Notes: generated by a model from the sequence alone, not told the origin. Positions 48,180 through 57,946 are shown, counted from the first letter of the stretch. The stretch is DNA of 64,000 nucleotides from Megalonaias nervosa (GCA_016617855.1 JAECUM010011168.1:1-64000); one strand, 5' to 3'. Translations and numbers: made by a program.

Positions 48180-51100
48180 TCATTGATGATTTCTTCAGTT
48201 ATTACGTAATCTACAATAACCCTACGCAGTTGCGATATTCTCCTGACTCGAGATACGGCGAGATAGACTAAATTCGACCATTCAATACGATCATCTACAA
48301 TCCAGATTCTAGTATCAGTTATAGTTAATCCCTGCGACGAGTGAATTGTTATAGCGTATCCTAACGTCCATGGCGATTTATCCATGTTTAACGCGCTCTC
48401 AACAACATCAACAGCAACCAACACGATATCATTCAAGACAAGATTCTGTACCCTCGGTGGAACCAAGGCACCTGGTATTTCAACTTCAATATTTTGTCGT
48501 CGAGTATCTGCTGGGCGATAACACAAAGGTACGGGTAGATCCGGAAACTTTTCTTTATGTAACGTAAATAATTTCTTTTGCAGTTCATCACGAACTATCT
48601 TTCTACTCGCGACTATCAAATCAGCAGGTCTCCATAAAATCCAAAATTCATTCATAGAAGTTTCTGCAATTACTTTACGCAGAATCTCGCATTGTATTTG
48701 ATCTGGCTGCAGTCTGATTAATCTTTTAAGCTCTTTCAGCGGTTCATCAATAGCTCTATGGTCATCATGTATTTCTTCGTAATAATCTACAAATGTTTTC
48801 AACCATTCATGTGGAGACTGTCCAACAAAGGGTGGTGGTTGACCATGATCGCCACACATAATCACAGCAGTATTCTTCAATAACAACCAATCAAGAAATG
48901 TTTTTAGTGTTTCTAACGACACCGTGCATATCTCGTCCCATATAATATACTTGGGTATATATTTTTCACCCATCCGCGATGGGGTCCATGTATCTCCGCA
49001 CCATCTAAAGAAACTGTGATATGTACATGGTTTTACTCCTCGTTGTTTTATTTCTCTAGCAAGTTTATGTGTAGGTGTCAAAACAATTATATCTGAGTTA
49101 TTATTCATAAATAAGCTAATCGCACGAGTTGTTTTACCTGAACCTCCACACCCATTAAGATAAACGGTCTTATGTCTAGATACAGGATCGTACACAGATG
49201 GTGCAGATGACTTTGATATTTGATTATTATTTTTGTAATATGTCTCCGCAATTTCAACATCGGCAGATTCAGAATACCTAAGTATATTTTCTTGTTTTAT
49301 CCTCCATGTCCCCCATTCACCATTACCGAGTTTTAATAAATCTTTATATTTTTTGTGTATATAAAATGAATCCGTAGCAACTCTAACAGCGTAACGAGGA
49401 AATCTATTTATCATCGACAATAGATTTATCGAAACATAAGCTAACATCGAAGATCTTAAATGAGTAAATTGTGGTGAGTCGCCATCAAGATAGCTCACAA
49501 TGGTACCTAGTTTTGTTCCATCTGATAAATAAGCATTACATCGGTTTATAAATGTGTTTTTCTCCGTTGTATCAGCGATTATAAAATCTAGTTCAGCATC
49601 GTCCATAATCAATCTTGTACAATATCGTTTATAATCGTATGAACCACCTTGAGTAAACTTACCGATTATCTTTCTACCAAGATCTTTTGCAAGTTTTTCA
49701 TCGTACTCGTTCCTGCATTTACTTATTTTAATGACATGATCTTCATCAATATCAGGGAATTCTTTCCTGGCATCATCGATATTAAATCTGTCCGGTTCTG
49801 GTAACCAAACTTGCTTCTGTGAACTATATGATATAATCGCTTCAGTTATTCTCAACGATATTAAAAATCCAGCATCAAGCATATATCGCAATAGTACTAT
49901 CGGAACCCAACGTCGCTCTGAAAAATGTCTTCCGAACCAAATATAAGTAATCACATGGAGATCTTCTCTAAACTCGAATGATTCTACGTGAGCAAATCCT
50001 GTTAAGTCAAAATCTGGTAAGGGTCCGTTTATTGCAACCCTGGTCATCTCATGTGTAGGATGTCCGAATCTCTTAAAGTATTTAGAACATGCTCCATATC
50101 CAAGAAAACTCCCAGGATAACATGCTACCATATCAACCGAGATAACATCACTATAATCGTATTTGGTGTTCCATAATCCACCGTGCCCATATTCTATACA
50201 ACTTTTCTTGACATCTTCAAGAAATTCCGATCGTGTCGTTTTCCATGAATTTTTCTCCTGAGCGAAATGAGCAGCGACTGACGGAACAGTAAAACAGTTA
50301 TTCAATAATTGTCTAACTATGACATCATCAGAGGTATATTTCAGTGCAAGATGTTCCATTTCCTCATGGAGATATTCTGTACGATAAATATCACCGTTAG
50401 GTCGTACAAATTGATCGTAATGATCATATTCCGAACTCTGAAATAACCAAACAGAAACAGGATTGGTTTTACTAATATTTTTAATAAAATCAAAGATATC
50501 ACCGTCATAAAATTTAACCGTTCTGTCTCGTGGAAATATTGTTACTGCAGCAGTCCATGCGTGCGCGTTATGATCAATAATATCTATCGGAGCTCCATTT
50601 TTTATATATTTCGGTTTGTACAAAATCTCTCCGGTTAATGTTTTTACTGCTATTGGAAATCTTAATTTCTTCTCTAGCTCAGCAACGTCGCTGAGAGACG
50701 CTCCGGTATCTTTAACCGACTCTACCCACGGATTTATTTTTTTAAGTCTTAAATCCTTTAAACCATTACCACGTATCGCGTTTGTAAAGTGTTCTGTAAC
50801 TCGCTCAGCTACGCAATTTATTCTTGACGAAGTCAAGGATGGCAATTTCATCGGTTTGAGATCCCCAACATTAGGTTTATTATTCAGCGGAAATATTCCA
50901 TAGACAACCTCAGTTACAGGGTACGATCGCTCATAATACGGTTTATCTATACCAGTTAGTATTCCTGGTTTAGATTTATTACTCAAGAAGATATTATTTC
51001 CTGACTGCACGCGGACGGGATCGCGCTTGTCACGAATAATCCAAATATCTTCTTCTGTATTTACAATAAATTTTATTAAAATAAAATATTTTTGATTATC

Positions 51101-51346
51101 AGGGTGGTTAATGATTACTCTTCCTCGTTTGTCATTCATCGTATTAGAAATATTTCCAACTCTGAATGTTGACCATGCATGAACTGCACCATCGTCATGA
51201 AATTCCTTCTTGGCCTCACGGATACGTTTAGTTACATCTTTATTAGTTAAAGCTAGATCTTGCATCGAAATACTAAATTTATACTCAGGTAGTCTGTCAA
51301 GATCGAATCTGGTTGCGTAGGGTTCAATCACGGATAATTCTTCCAT
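48170..51346 (-). CDS. Family-B DNA polymerase fused to superfamily 1 helicase (1058 aa)
   Basis: One intact ORF from ATG 51346. The middle is a divergent PolB: motif A VDMVACYPG (about 404-412), a degenerate motif B region KIIGKFTQGG (559-568) without the usual NSxYG, and motif C VRVATDSFYI (654-663), where the canonical DTDS is ATDS. From about 725 it is an SF1 (Pif1/RecD-like) helicase: Walker A GCGGSGKTT (732-740), Ia TPTHKLA, II IIWDEI (801-806), III GDHGQPPPF (832-840), V AITIHSSQGLT (998-1008), VI YLAVSRVRR (1028-1036). It should replicate the element, the helicase unwinding ahead of the polymerase. A 3'-5' exonuclease domain could not be recognised in residues 1-390. Confidence 0.85.
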   Translation of the reverse strand: MEELSVIEPYATRFDLDRLPEYKFSISMQDLALTNKDVTKRIREAKKEFHDDGAVHAWSTFRVGNISNTMNDKRGRVIINHPDNQKYFILIKFIVNTEEDIWIIRDKRDPVRVQSGNNIFLSNKSKPGILTGIDKPYYERSYPVTEVVYGIFPLNNKPNVGDLKPMKLPSLTSSRINCVAERVTEHFTNAIRGNGLKDLRLKKINPWVESVKDTGASLSDVAELEKKLRFPIAVKTLTGEILYKPKYIKNGAPIDIIDHNAHAWTAAVTIFPRDRTVKFYDGDIFDFIKNISKTNPVSVWLFQSSEYDHYDQFVRPNGDIYRTEYLHEEMEHLALKYTSDDVIVRQLLNNCFTVPSVAAHFAQEKNSWKTTRSEFLEDVKKSCIEYGHGGLWNTKYDYSDVISVDMVACYPGSFLGYGACSKYFKRFGHPTHEMTRVAINGPLPDFDLTGFAHVESFEFREDLHVITYIWFGRHFSERRWVPIVLLRYMLDAGFLISLRITEAIISYSSQKQVWLPEPDRFNIDDARKEFPDIDEDHVIKISKCRNEYDEKLAKDLGRKIIGKFTQGGSYDYKRYCTRLIMDDAELDFIIADTTEKNTFINRCNAYLSDGTKLGTIVSYLDGDSPQFTHLRSSMLAYVSINLLSMINRFPRYAVRVATDSFYIHKKYKDLLKLGNGEWGTWRIKQENILRYSESADVEIAETYYKNNNQISKSSAPSVYDPVSRHKTVYLNGCGGSGKTTRAISLFMNNNSDIIVLTPTHKLAREIKQRGVKPCTYHSFFRWCGDTWTPSRMGEKYIPKYIIWDEICTVSLETLKTFLDWLLLKNTAVIMCGDHGQPPPFVGQSPHEWLKTFVDYYEEIHDDHRAIDEPLKELKRLIRLQPDQIQCEILRKVIAETSMNEFWILWRPADLIVASRKIVRDELQKKLFTLHKEKFPDLPVPLCYRPADTRRQNIEVEIPGALVPPRVQNLVLNDIVLVAVDVVESALNMDKSPWTLGYAITIHSSQGLTITDTRIWIVDDRIEWSNLVYLAVSRVRRISQLRRVIVDYVITEEIINELL

Positions 51347-51375
51347 ATTATAATTAGGGCAAACTATATATTTAA

Positions 51376-51507
51376 TTGAACATTAATCTTTTGTATATGA
51401 TTCAACCAAATCATTGCAACTGGCTAAAAATCGGTTATACGTTGAACATTAATCTTTTGTATATGATTCAACCAAATCATTGCAACTGGCTAAAAATCGG
51501 TTATACG
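51376..51507 (+). repeat. Perfect 66-bp tandem duplication
   Basis: 51376-51441 is repeated exactly at 51442-51507. It is 22 codons long, preserving frame, and doubles the start region of the Cys-rich gene including its ATG. Confidence 0.95.
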
Positions 51508-51660
51508 TCTCCGTGTAACAGATCATGCGTGAATGAATACTGTAGTTATCATATGCAATGCGTCAGGAACGGGAGTTTAGGACCAAAACCGTGTATTGTG
51601 TGTAGTTCTGGAGTGCGAGGAAAGACTCAACTGTGTGCGCAATGCGGTGGTAAAAAGTAG
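51397..51660 (+). CDS. Small Cys-rich zinc-binding protein
   Basis: Two possible ATGs exist because of the 66-bp duplication: 51397 or 51463 (the latter gives 65 residues). The protein has many paired cysteines (CNRSC, CSYHMQC, CIVC, CAQCGG), suggesting two zinc ribbons. It lies divergently from the polymerase gene, 50 to 116 bases from its start. No family can be named; a DNA- or protein-binding role is plausible. Confidence 0.55.
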   Translation: MIQPNHCNWLKIGYTLNINLLYMIQPNHCNWLKIGYTSPCNRSCVNEYCSYHMQCVRNGSLGPKPCIVCSSGVRGKTQLCAQCGGKK

Positions 51661-51782
51661 AGAGAGCTGAAACGATATTACGATAAAAATATAACACTGA
51701 CTCTCCTATAAAAACCGAAGAAGATTATCTGGCTAGATTTTCAAAAAATAATGATTTTGACAAATAAATATTATATATATAA

Positions 51783-52292
51783 ATGGAACAAAATGAGTTT
51801 GTGTCACATCCAATCATTACCAATTATGAAGCATCTCGAGAAGGTGTGATTAGAAACTGCAGATTGAAAAAACCAGTCGGTAGTATTGATAATACTGGTT
51901 ATCTTAGATTTACTACTAATGGCAAGAAAAAAAGATATTTATCTCATATATTTACCTACGAGTGTTATTTTGGACTGATCAAAGATGGGTATGTGGTGGA
52001 TCACATTAACGGCGATAAACTTGACAATTCACTTGGAAATCTACGAATTACTACACAGAGTCAAAATTGTAAATCCGGAAACACAGGAAGGTGTAAATTA
52101 TTCGGAAAGAGAGCTATTAAATCAGTAAATACAGAGACTGGGGAAGAAATTAGTTTTGAATCAATTAATTCTGCTAGTAAATACTTTGACAAAGTACCAC
52201 AATCAGTACAACACGTGGCAGAAAATATACAGAAATCTTCCTTTTCCAAAAGATTTGCACAAAAAATAAGGTTTTGTCTACCGTATTTTTAA
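51783..52292 (+). CDS. HNH endonuclease with NUMOD-like DNA-binding tail
   Basis: 169 residues. The central VVDHINGDKLDNSLGNLRI with TTQSQN is the HNH signature of phage and intron-encoded homing endonucleases. The upstream segment (YEASREGVIRN...GYLRF) resembles NUMOD4. The C-terminal SVNTETGEEISFESINSASKY resembles NUMOD1/IENR helix-turn-helix modules. It is a free-standing gene, with no sign of an intron or intein around it. It probably invades related elements or cuts competing genomes. Confidence 0.85.
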   Translation: MEQNEFVSHPIITNYEASREGVIRNCRLKKPVGSIDNTGYLRFTTNGKKKRYLSHIFTYECYFGLIKDGYVVDHINGDKLDNSLGNLRITTQSQNCKSGNTGRCKLFGKRAIKSVNTETGEEISFESINSASKYFDKVPQSVQHVAENIQKSSFSKRFAQKIRFCLPYF

Positions 52293-52595
52293 TGTTACCA
52301 AATGATTAAGCGCTCCGTCAAGCATAATGATAAATATCCTAGTTGTCCGCTTATACTAGATACGAGTTAATGTCAAAAGCTATCCTGACTGTCCATACTT
52401 TGTAAAAACATTTCAGTGAATTGGGATCTCAACAGTATTGCAAATAAAAATAATTTTTATAAATATTTAGTGGTTTTTTTATTTCGTTGACTTTGTTCTG
52501 AAAACCTCGTTTTTTGTTCGAAAATATCGTTTTTTGCATGAAAAATGACCAAAAATCAGTGAAAATCAGTCAGATTTTGACAAATTCTGAGGGTG

Positions 52596-52789
52596 AAAAC
52601 CCCAGGAAGGTTAACGGGAGTTAACATTAGGTTTTTGATTTATCGATGAAAAACTGGTTTTTTCCGGATTTTTATCGTAATTCGCTAGCAAAAATCTACA
52701 CAATACGAGCAAAAGAACTGGAAAAAAACAGTTTTTGATCAACAAATTTAAAATCTAATGTTAATTCCCGTTAACCTTCCTGGGGTTTT
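52596..52789. repeat. Long inverted repeat between HNH and coiled-coil genes
   Basis: 52596-52630 (around CCCCAGGAAGGTTAACGGGA) and 52755-52789 are inverse copies with one mismatch. The similarity continues inward in diluted form (GAAAAACTGGTTTTTTCC against GGAAAAAAACAGTTTTTGATC), so a cruciform of about 190 bases is possible. The region is gene-free. It could be a replication or recombination site, or a foldback insertion. Confidence 0.8.
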
Positions 52790-52942
52790 GACCCAACGAA
52801 AACTAGCAAACTCAACGAAAAACTTTGCACAACAAGCACGGGCAATATTGTACTTGTCTATGATACCTACTGAAATATAATGGTTGGTTCTTTGATACAA
52901 TACTTGTCAATATGTGTAGGTTGCATTATACTAAGCAGAATG

Positions 52943-53377
52943 TTAGTTTTCCCAAGGATTTTGTTTAGCTATTATCACAGTCAATGGTCCATCATTATCG
53001 CTGTCATTTTCACTCGTATTTTCACTCGTATTTTCACAATGCTCTCTTAACTGTCTTATACGAAAGTTCATAATCTTTCTCTGTTCGTATTCATGAGATA
53101 ATTCTAGCTTGATTTTGTCAATAGCGTTTGAGAGAGGCACAAATAACTTTACCTGATCATCAGTGACAGTTGCCAGTGACTTTAACATTCCTTGTTGGAT
53201 AATTTTCATAAATTTATAATCAGCGGATAGCGTGAATCTGTTCTCGTTCTTTCGTTGTTGTAATGAGTCAAAATCACATAGAATCTTTTCAGCATTAAGA
53301 TTGTCAGATACATTGATACCGTTATGTTGTTATTTTTTAATCGCAGAAACAATGACATTGATATTTTCAAAATTCAT
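52943..53377 (-). pseudogene. Small acidic coiled-coil protein with one in-frame stop
   Basis: The frame starts at ATG 53377, meets TAA at 53330-53332 and then stays open to the stop at 52943. An internal Met at 53209 gives an 88-residue ORF. The sequence is helical (LELSHEYEQRKIMNFRIRQL) with an acidic tail (ENTSENTSENDSDND). No family is recognised. Confidence 0.5.
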
Positions 53378-53421
53378 TATATAATGAGTGTATATTTAAT
53401 ATAAAAATAAACAAAAATATA

Positions 53422-53867
53422 CAGCGCGGGGTGATATTCGATCTACCATTCCATAGTTGTATCAGATAAACCTAATGAGGTTCTTTGTTTAGACATTTAC
53501 CCCCAAGAGAACCCCTAAATATCCGAAACCGAAACTTTAGAGGCTCAGAGGGCTGTCTGTACGTGTTATTTGTTTACCCCCGAAAGAATTCCTAAATATC
53601 CGTAACCGAAACTCTAGAAACTTAGAGGGTTGTTTATACACGTGTAGGTTTTATTTTAGTGACCAACCAGATTCTGTTTATTGCCTTACAAGAATTCCTA
53701 AATATCCGTAACCGAAACTCTAGAAACTCAAAGGCTGATTGGTCTTTGTGACCTGGAATCTCATTAGGTTTATTTTTAGTTTTGCGATTGTGTCTTTTGG
53801 AATGGCCCTTGTGTGGGGTACCCCTTTAGTGAAGTCACAAGGTCACGACCTCATATCACCCCCGCTG
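53422..53867. mobile_element. MITE inserted in the large element
   Basis: 446 bases bounded by inverted ends CAGCGCGGGGTGATAT and ATATCACCCCCGCTG, with TATA directly outside on both sides. Inside are three copies of an AATATCCG-AACCGAAACT-TAGA unit (about 53511, 53590, 53697) and a second inverted pair near 53468 and 53759 (AACCTAATGAG). No protein is encoded. It is a non-autonomous DNA transposon, superfamily uncertain. Confidence 0.75.
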
Positions 53868-53918
53868 TATATTTTTGATGAGATGATATGATGATGATAT
53901 GATGATGATGATGATGAA

Positions 53919-54029
53919 ATGCCGTCTTCACGCCAGCACACCAACCCATAATGATCAACCAATGGGTGATTCACAAAAGTGAATCCACCACGTGTTGACG
54001 TAGTGGATTGGTGTACTCTGAAGACGGGG
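53919..54029. repeat. Imperfect hairpin
   Basis: CCGTCTTCACGCCAGCACACCAA at the left is answered inversely by TTGGTGTACTCTGAAGACGG at the right, with further partial pairing of CCAATGGGTGATTCAC and AGTGAATCCACC. It adjoins the tRNA-like sequence and may be part of one SINE-like or foldback insertion. Confidence 0.6.
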
Positions 54030-54097
54030 GGGGGGCTGGAGCCCCCAATAGATTATAAATCTTGGCCTAAAATCGCCTCCCGCAGACATATGTCTTT

Positions 54098-54168
54098 CTC
54101 GGGTTTCGAACCATGACCCCCCGGATGAGAGTTTCTACGCGCTATCAATTGAGCTATCGGACCTTGTT
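54098..54168 (-). other. tRNA-like sequence (degenerate)
   Basis: Read leftward: GGTCCGATAGCTCAATTGATAG (acceptor start and A box) and GGTTCGAAACC (B box) at tRNA spacing. The acceptor and T stems do not close, so a functional tRNA is unlikely. It is a tRNA-derived SINE head or a tRNA pseudogene within the element. Confidence 0.6.
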
Positions 54169-54179
54169 ATAAATACATA

Positions 54180-54710
54180 CTGAAAAAGTTAGTATGTGTT
54201 TACCAATAGCCTATTTCCTAAAAACTATAACAAAAACCACAGTTTTCTGTGTAAAATGGGATTTTATATTTCTAGTTTCCAAAAAATATATATAATTCTG
54301 CATTAACACTGTGCGTAAGCCGTTACCAAGGAAATTGATTTAGTCATAGCGTATTCTTAAAATAACTTTACGCAGTAATCGGTCACAGATACAGGCAATA
54401 TAGCCGTTATGGAATAATCAATAAGAACATAATTATGCAGCCACAGCCTTCTAGACAATAGATTTCGATTGTCTGTGTGCACTATGAGAAATCTTGTGCG
54501 CGGATTTTATGTAAACAAAGAATACAGTATTATTATTTTGTCAGTTACTGGTTGCCACATAGGGAGAGTTGCCGATTAGCATTGAATGAGACCGCAGGCA
54601 AGGTTATATATATTTATAAGTATATACTATACTGTATTGTATACCAACTATTATGTATCATAGACAAGCACTATGCATCCGGATATTTTTGTTTTTGTTA
54701 TGATAACGCT
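54180..54710. other. Non-coding spacer before the structural block
   Basis: No gene recognised. A tRNA-like insertion lies at its left edge and the stop of the leftward structural genes at its right edge. Confidence 0.4.
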
Positions 54711-56174
54711 CTATGAGCGTACATACAGATTTATATTTAGTTCTTCATTTCTTGTGTCCAAAATGCGATTGCTTTGGTCTGTAAGTTTAAAGTGTATCCT
54801 TGATAATAACGGATTATGAACTCGCAGGTACACGGGGTTAATTGGCTCTGATACAATTAACCAACCTGGTGGAGCTAATGGACTAAAACTGTATAATATG
54901 TACCCTTGCTGGGCCTGGTTAGACTTAGAAAGATCTACCTGATAGCTACCTTCAATAACATCGCATACCAGATTGACTGCAATTGTTGTTGTTATGTTTA
55001 CAATGCCTGGCGATATATGACGTCCGGCACCAAAAGGGTTGTTATTGTGTTTTAGCATAACCGGTGGTGGGGCTATTTTTCTGCATGATTCAATTATTCC
55101 GGGATAATATTGTTCAATAAGATCAGTTAATGATTTCTTCATTTCAGCGTTATTTAAATCTGGTATAACAAATGTTTGTAAATCTTTTTCTGTTATTTTA
55201 TAATGATTAAGAAATAATTGCTTAGATTCTGGACTTGCGAAAGAAAATTTAGTATCAATTACAATACTCATAATACTTCGACTGGCGATGTATAAATCGA
55301 GTAACATCCCATTTAAGTGTTTTATTGTTTCGATTACTTGATTTTTTACACCATCGTCATAATGTTGAGATAATGAAATAAGTAAACTTCTTAAATCATT
55401 AAACGTTTTATCGTATTCAGGTTTAAGAGCATCTATAAATTTTTAAAAAAATTCTTCATCAACAATCTGTCGAATCCGCGTCCCCCCTGGCGTTCTGGTA
55501 ATAGTAAAAACTGATCCAGCCACCTTGGGGATCCTCTTACCGTCGAAATCAGTAAATTAATATAAATCGTCGTTTGGATCACGTTTAAATACTATTAAAT
55601 TCCATGGATCTTTATTTCGATATTCTGGATCTTTAATGAATTTTTCTTCACTCGTTTTAAATTCATTTTTAGTTGGTTCTAAAACTCCATTATAAACAGG
55701 TGCAACTTCAGGCCATCCTAACACAGATCTAATCGAACTTTGATAAATATCTACGATGTAATCAGGAGAATTTATTTCAATCACCGCTGATAGTGTTGGT
55801 TCGTAAACAGTAATCGCTATTTTAGATTCTTTCCCTGTGATAGATTTAATTCTGCGTTGGAATTCATCATTAATCTGGTCTATTTGATAACTGCCCGTTG
55901 TAATTCCAACAACTTGCCAATCAGGACTTCCATCCGGTTTATTCTTATTCGCAAATACCAGTGAATTATTTGGTTGTTGTCCACCAAACTGTTTTGATCT
56001 AATATTAGGCCAGCTATGATACACTCGAAGCTGCGCTAATGCAATTTCCTTTGCTGGAATTGCGATTGGAAAATTAACGCTAAATTCAGGATTGGTTGAA
56101 CTTAATGATATCATAGTAGTTTTTGACGGCGTTGTATTAGCTACGGTCTGCTGAAGTAATTCTAACGATGACAT
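54711..56174 (-). pseudogene. Putative penton/minor capsid protein, 487 codons with two in-frame stops
   Basis: Three open segments (56174-55560, 55556-55446, 55442-54711) lie in one and the same frame and are separated only by TAA at 55557-55559 and TAA at 55443-55445. The N-terminal part is strand-rich (FSVNFPIAIPAKEIALAQLRVYHSW); the C-terminal part ends in a strand-rich domain (GRHISPGIVNITTTIAVNLV, HFKLTDQ). Size and position near the capsid genes fit the Polinton penton (single jelly roll), but no signature motif is certain. The two pieces could alternatively be separate genes. Confidence 0.55.
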
Positions 56175-56209
56175 TATTTAAAATACTCCGTATTTAATAG
56201 AGCGGAAAT

Positions 56210-56689
56210 TCAACCCTCCACTTTATCATTAGAATCCACTTTGAATACCTCATGATAAGTTTCCATTATCGTTGCGAACTCCTCATCGGATATTTTACCA
56301 TCGCTGAGATACGCCGAAAGATACGATGATAATTTAGAATAAGATGATGTTGCTGTGTGCAATTTCATTATGTACTCGTTTAGTTTATCATTTGTACACG
56401 TAGATATTTTCTTAGCGATAATACTGAAAATTCCTGCGCATGTTGTTGCCGTTGAAACTATAATTGTTACAACTGCAGGCGCTGTCATTGTTATTGTTGA
56501 TAGTAATAATCCAGTTCCAGCAATAACAGCAGAAACCGAGTATACCATTATATCAATAACAACCATACGTCGACGATATTTTTTTACCTTTATCGTGTAA
56601 TCGTCGATGATATTTTTTAGTTTGGTTTGACACTCACATACTTGAGCGTATCTGTGACGTTGAACGTCGATAAATGACTCTTGATTCAT
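56210..56689 (-). CDS. Two-membrane-segment protein of the fibre module (159 aa)
   Basis: Intact ORF directly after the fibre gene, as at 1615-2112. A basic helical N-terminus (to residue 42) precedes two hydrophobic spans (about 44-66 and 70-91), and a Ser/Thr/Lys-rich C-terminal helical part follows. Function unknown. Confidence 0.65.
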   Translation of the reverse strand: MNQESFIDVQRHRYAQVCECQTKLKNIIDDYTIKVKKYRRRMVVIDIMVYSVSAVIAGTGLLLSTITMTAPAVVTIIVSTATTCAGIFSIIAKKISTCTNDKLNEYIMKLHTATSSYSKLSSYLSAYLSDGKISDEEFATIMETYHEVFKVDSNDKVEG

Positions 56690-56706
56690 TATACTTATCT
56701 AGATAA

Positions 56707-57927
56707 CTAATTGAGGAGTTTCACACACAAATTCCAAGCACCACCAGTATAGTGCTCTGGTTAATTTTTTATCAGATGCTTCCAGCAGAAATGTTTCTTC
56801 CGCATCTTTATTTATTATGACGGATACAACTCCAGAAAAAGTATCGTTTGAATAACGCCATGGAAATGTAGTAAATATACTGAATTTGCACTACTAAATA
56901 CGGACAGCCTGTATACACCAGTGACTTCTGCGGTGTGTTTGAGATTATTATCTTGCAGTGTCCATACTCCTAATCCTGATGCTACTGTGTATACTACGTT
57001 GAAGATCTGCTTGTGAGGAATTTTAATAAGATTCGTTTTTTCAATGATATTAGGAATTCCACTAACAATATCGTTGATTTTCATCTTAATGTCGGTAAGT
57101 TTTATGTCAACGACTGGTGGAGTTCCAAAAAAGTCATTAATAGATCTGTTTACATTTCTACGAAAATTTAGAAATGTTTGTACGTGATTAATATAATCAG
57201 TTCTAAATGTAGCAATTCCATCATTGATTGTCGTTAACGAAGTCATTATTGGAATTTCCTTATCATCGACGTATTTCTTCGTTGCAGTGTCAAAATCTGT
57301 TTCTGGTGTTCTGAGATTATTAATACCATTGTTGTTCATATTGAGAAATGCACTCATTATACCACCGCGCACTGACACGTATTTGGATTCTTGATCATCG
57401 ACGTATTTCTTCGTTGCAGCGTTAAAATCTGTTTCTGGTGTTCTGAGATTATTAATACCATTATTATTCATGTCGAGAAATGCACGCATTATACCACCGC
57501 GCACTGACACGTACTTGGATTCTTGATCATCGACGTATTTTTTTGTTGCTACGTCTGTATCCGAGGTTGGATCTCCAAGATACGTAATTTTTCTTCCTGA
57601 CATAATAATGTCACCGGTAAATACATCACCAGTGTTCTTAACATAATCGTTAACCGACTTACCGGAATCCTGTATTTTACCTTGATCAGTGAAAATAACG
57701 ATATTATTAACAACCGCGTTGGGAATTCGTACAAGTACATCTAGTAGTTGTATGTTCCTCGTTTTTAATCGTCCTTGTTTGTCCTAAAAAACGACGACTT
57801 CATTTTGATCCACACTTGTGATATTTAATAAATCATCGATTTCATTTCTGAGTTGATCAAGAGTTGCATATTTAGATAAATCGACCTTCTGATCTTTGCG
57901 AGTAGATCTTCCATAAATATCTACCAT
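56707..57927 (-). pseudogene. Tail-fibre-like attachment protein with one stop and one frameshift
   Basis: From ATG 57927 the frame meets TAG at 57784-57786 (the copy at 462 has CAG there) and then stays open to 56815. A frameshift near 56885 hides the C-terminus, whose homology to the other copy continues in another frame to TAG 56707-56709. It carries three tandem repeats with ATKKYVDD and GGIM-AFL-MNNNGINNLRTPE, one more than the copy at 462. Such repeats build the shaft of phage-type fibres; the C-terminal domain would bind the receptor. Confidence 0.8.
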
Positions 57928-57946
57928 TATATTTACTGATATCTGT

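Noticed and set aside
54098..54168. Functional or suppressor tRNA gene inside the element
   Set aside because: A and B boxes are present but acceptor and T stems do not pair and no clean anticodon stem forms.
46925..57930. Reassigned genetic code (TAA/TAG read as glutamine) for the whole element
   Set aside because: CAA and CAG are used normally throughout and genes end at ordinary TAA/TAG stops; only five internal stops occur. Mutation is simpler, though the Gln bias is reported as a finding.
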